This document shows positions 62,110 through 64,000 of a stretch of 64,000 bases of DNA, piece by piece. The stretch is from assembly GCA_003712125.1 (NCBI GenBank), contig RHLF01000001.1:1364001-1428000 (forward strand). Reading direction: 5' to 3'. A model generated the notes under the pieces. That model had not been told where the DNA came from. It ran no database searches and worked only from the letters and a program-made list of their open reading frames with translations. Positions within the stretch are counted from its first letter, which is position 1. Each line of letters opens with the position of its first letter. The position numbers were made by a program, and so were the translations under genes. This stretch comes from Allomuricauda sp. (GTDB lineage Bacteria > Bacteroidota > Bacteroidia > Flavobacteriales > Flavobacteriaceae).

Positions 62110-64000
62110 ATGAAAAAATTTCTATTCCTAGCCGCGGTAGTACTGACCGCTCAAGGCTTCGCACAAGTCACCTTAACGGGCGTGGTACGTGACACCTTGA
62201 ATGCCCCTTTGGAACTGGCCAATATAATTGCACTGGACCAGAACACCAATACGATGGCTTCCTACGGCATTACAAACGATTCTGGTGCGTTTAAAATTGA
62301 ATTGGGCAAAAACGGTCGATTCGAGATTCAAGTGAGCTATGTGGGCATGAAAACCCTAAAAGAAATTATCGAGACCCAAGAATCTGATATCTCCAAAGAT
62401 TTTACGCTTACCCCTGAAAACCAGCTTGATGAGGTTGAATTGATTTATGAAATGCCGGTCCAAATTAAAGGGGACACCCTGGTTTATAATGCCGATTCTT
62501 TTCAAGACGGTACGGAACGAAAATTAGAAGATGTCTTGGAAAAGCTTCCGGGAGTCGAAATCAATGAGGATGGTCAAATTGAAGTCGAGGGTAAAGTAGT
62601 GAATAAAATGATGGTAAATGGGAAGGATTTCTTTGATGGCGATACCAAATTGGCCTCCAAGAACATTCCATCTAAGGCGGTCGACAAAATTCAGGTGCTC
62701 CGCAATTATTCTGAAGTAAGCCAACTTAGTGGCGTGCGCAACAACCAAGACAATGTGGCCATTAACATCAAACTCAAGGAGGGCAAAGAGAATTTTTGGT
62801 TTGGAGACATTACTGCAGGGTCTGGGGCTTCCCCAGACAATGAACTGTATGTATTGCAGCCCAAGTTGTTTTACTACAGTCCCAAATACACCATAAATTT
62901 CATTGGTGATTTAAACAATACGGGTGAAGTGGCCTTGACCCGGAGGGATATTCGAAATTTTGGGGGCGGGTTTCGCGTTCCCAGCCGCAATAGTGGTACC
63001 GATATTAATTTGGGCGACAACAGCCTTAATTTTTTGACCAACGAACAAAATGTCCTTGAAATCGAAAGTAAACTGGCGACCGCCAACTTTAGTTACTCGC
63101 CCACATCGGCCCTCGACTTAAGTGGCTTCGTTATTTACAATAGCAGTAGAATTTTATCTCAGGAATCCAGTTTGATCCAGTATACAAATCCGGAACTGGG
63201 GATACCCGATGAGGCCATCGATCAGTTTGGACGCGAACGTTCCGAACAGGGCTTAGTAAAGTTAAGTGCATCCTTTCAACCCAATTTCAGTAACCAGATC
63301 GACTATGATGTCCTTGCGCGACTTTCCAGTGACCGCCAAAGTCAATTGGTAGCCTCATCGGTTATTGGCAATACGGTGCGCGAAGATGATTTTACCCCCT
63401 ATAGTATCAACCAAAACCTCAATTATTACTACACCCTTGACGAGAACAACATCTTTGCCTTTGAGGCCCAACACTTGCTTAAAGATGAAGATCCCTTTTA
63501 CAATGCAGTCTTGGTAAATCAGCCAGATGCGGAAGATGCCTTTGATTCTACCGCTGAGGCCTTAGGATTTAATACCGATCAAAACAGTTACAACTTTGAC
63601 CAAAATCGACGTATTCAATCCAATCAATTGGATGCCAAGCTTGATTACTACCGAATACTCAATGCAAAGAGCAACTTGAACTTTACCTTGGGTGTTATTC
63701 TGAGCAATCAAGAATTCAATTCCTCCATCTTCCAATTTTTGGATGATGGCACCCCATTTGAACCCAATGCCAGCCTAAATGGAGGCCGGTTGCAAAATGA
63801 TACAGAATACAATTTCAGTGATATTTATTTGGGCATGCGCTATCGCCTAAAGACAGGTAAATTTACCATTACCCCAGGTTTGTCCGTTCATGCCTATGGG
63901 AACCAAAATACCCAATTTGGGGCAACATTTAAGGACAATTTTTTTAGGGTACTGCCTGACTTTGAAACCCGAATTGACCTAAAGAAAAGCGAATCACTCA
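62110..64000 (+). CDS. TonB-receptor-like outer-membrane protein, 3' end outside the window
   Basis: The frame is open from ATG 62110 to the window edge, 630 codons, so the gene is partial. A signal peptide (FLFLAAVVLTAQGFAQ) precedes a carboxypeptidase-like regulatory domain (VTLTGVVRDTLNAPLELANI to about residue 100). A plug-like region follows (DTLVYNADSFQDGTERKLED, VLEKLPGVEINEDGQIEVEG across the boundary) and then the start of a beta-barrel. The plug wording (KLPGVEIN, VNGKDFFDGD) is that of the outer-membrane beta-barrel family that pairs with GLPGLI proteins. It probably shares the GLPGLI promoter. Confidence 0.9.
   Translation, partial: MKKFLFLAAVVLTAQGFAQVTLTGVVRDTLNAPLELANIIALDQNTNTMASYGITNDSGAFKIELGKNGRFEIQVSYVGMKTLKEIIETQESDISKDFTLTPENQLDEVELIYEMPVQIKGDTLVYNADSFQDGTERKLEDVLEKLPGVEINEDGQIEVEGKVVNKMMVNGKDFFDGDTKLASKNIPSKAVDKIQVLRNYSEVSQLSGVRNNQDNVAINIKLKEGKENFWFGDITAGSGASPDNELYVLQPKLFYYSPKYTINFIGDLNNTGEVALTRRDIRNFGGGFRVPSRNSGTDINLGDNSLNFLTNEQNVLEIESKLATANFSYSPTSALDLSGFVIYNSSRILSQESSLIQYTNPELGIPDEAIDQFGRERSEQGLVKLSASFQPNFSNQIDYDVLARLSSDRQSQLVASSVIGNTVREDDFTPYSINQNLNYYYTLDENNIFAFEAQHLLKDEDPFYNAVLVNQPDAEDAFDSTAEALGFNTDQNSYNFDQNRRIQSNQLDAKLDYYRILNAKSNLNFTLGVILSNQEFNSSIFQFLDDGTPFEPNASLNGGRLQNDTEYNFSDIYLGMRYRLKTGKFTITPGLSVHAYGNQNTQFGATFKDNFFRVLPDFETRIDLKKSESL

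Overview
The window is chromosomal DNA from a member of the Bacteroidota, most likely a marine Flavobacteriaceae (Maribacter/Muricauda/Zobellia-like; the genus cannot be fixed by eye). The evidence is: a SusC/SusD pair with the N-terminal carboxypeptidase-like domain typical of flavobacteria, GLPGLI and DUF4230 proteins, FG-GAP/UnbV surface lipoproteins, a FecI/FecR/TonB-receptor trio, an initiator tRNA without an encoded CCA, and promoters of the Bacteroidota type (TTTG-N20-TATATTTG). No IS element, phage, CRISPR array or rRNA operon was seen.

Layout. 1-201: tail of an ABC-F ATPase. 352-7291: an LRR lipoprotein-like secreted protein, a complete RND efflux operon (adaptor, pump, TolC-like channel) and a CPXCG zinc-ribbon protein. 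7308-25580: a sugar-utilization locus of about 18 kb. It holds an FG-GAP/UnbV lipoprotein, SusD, SusC, an AraC regulator with a cupin domain, a GMC oxidoreductase with its gluconate-dehydrogenase-subunit-3-like partner, an exported TIM-barrel isomerase-like protein, a sulfatase, a BASS transporter, a DUF1080 lipoprotein (3-keto-disaccharide hydrolase family), KDG kinase and KDPG aldolase. 25660-25732: initiator tRNA-fMet with its own promoter and terminator. 25812-30983: AGCS symporter, SpoU-type methyltransferase, Era, a small membrane protein, Der and a glutathione peroxidase. 31224-34667: a FIST-domain sensor next to a hybrid histidine kinase, then an NTF2-like secreted protein. 34676-37014: a lipoprotein and the TPM/TPM/LemA operon. 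37074-43438: MerR regulator, M23 peptidase, AlaS, DUF4230 protein, M61-type peptidase. 43428-45652: an enlarged aromatic amino acid hydroxylase behind a DUF3291 gene. 45810-50134: DUF4136 lipoprotein, a DUF5522 mini-protein, and a four-gene operon (HExxH membrane protein, PLP deaminase-like enzyme, glucosaminidase/LysM, HemL). 50149-52588: haloalkane-dehalogenase-like hydrolase, an acidic-linker lipoprotein, a DUF985 cupin. 52685-56800: sigma/FecR/TonB receptor. 56879-60454: transglutaminase-7TM protein, ATP-grasp ligase, beta-barrel protein. 60475-64000: membrane protein, GLPGLI protein and the first part of a TonB-receptor-like protein.

The most interesting system is the sugar locus. Four of its proteins form a plausible periplasmic route that oxidises a glycoside at C3 and then cleaves it without a classical glycosidase: the GMC enzyme, its subunit-3 partner, the exported TIM-barrel protein and the DUF1080 protein. 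A sulfatase and the KDG-to-pyruvate enzymes lie beside them. The GMC protein carries a Cys pattern (C-x5-C-x3-C) like the [3Fe-4S] ligands of FAD-glucose dehydrogenases. Other leads are a transglutaminase-7TM protein whose Cys-His-Asp triad looks intact, a FIST/histidine-kinase pair resembling NosP systems, an oversized phenylalanine-hydroxylase-like enzyme with a perfect inverted repeat in its operon leader, two promoters with LytTR-like 21-bp-spaced repeats, and nested operators before the GLPGLI gene. All functions are inferred from reading the sequence; no database search was run.
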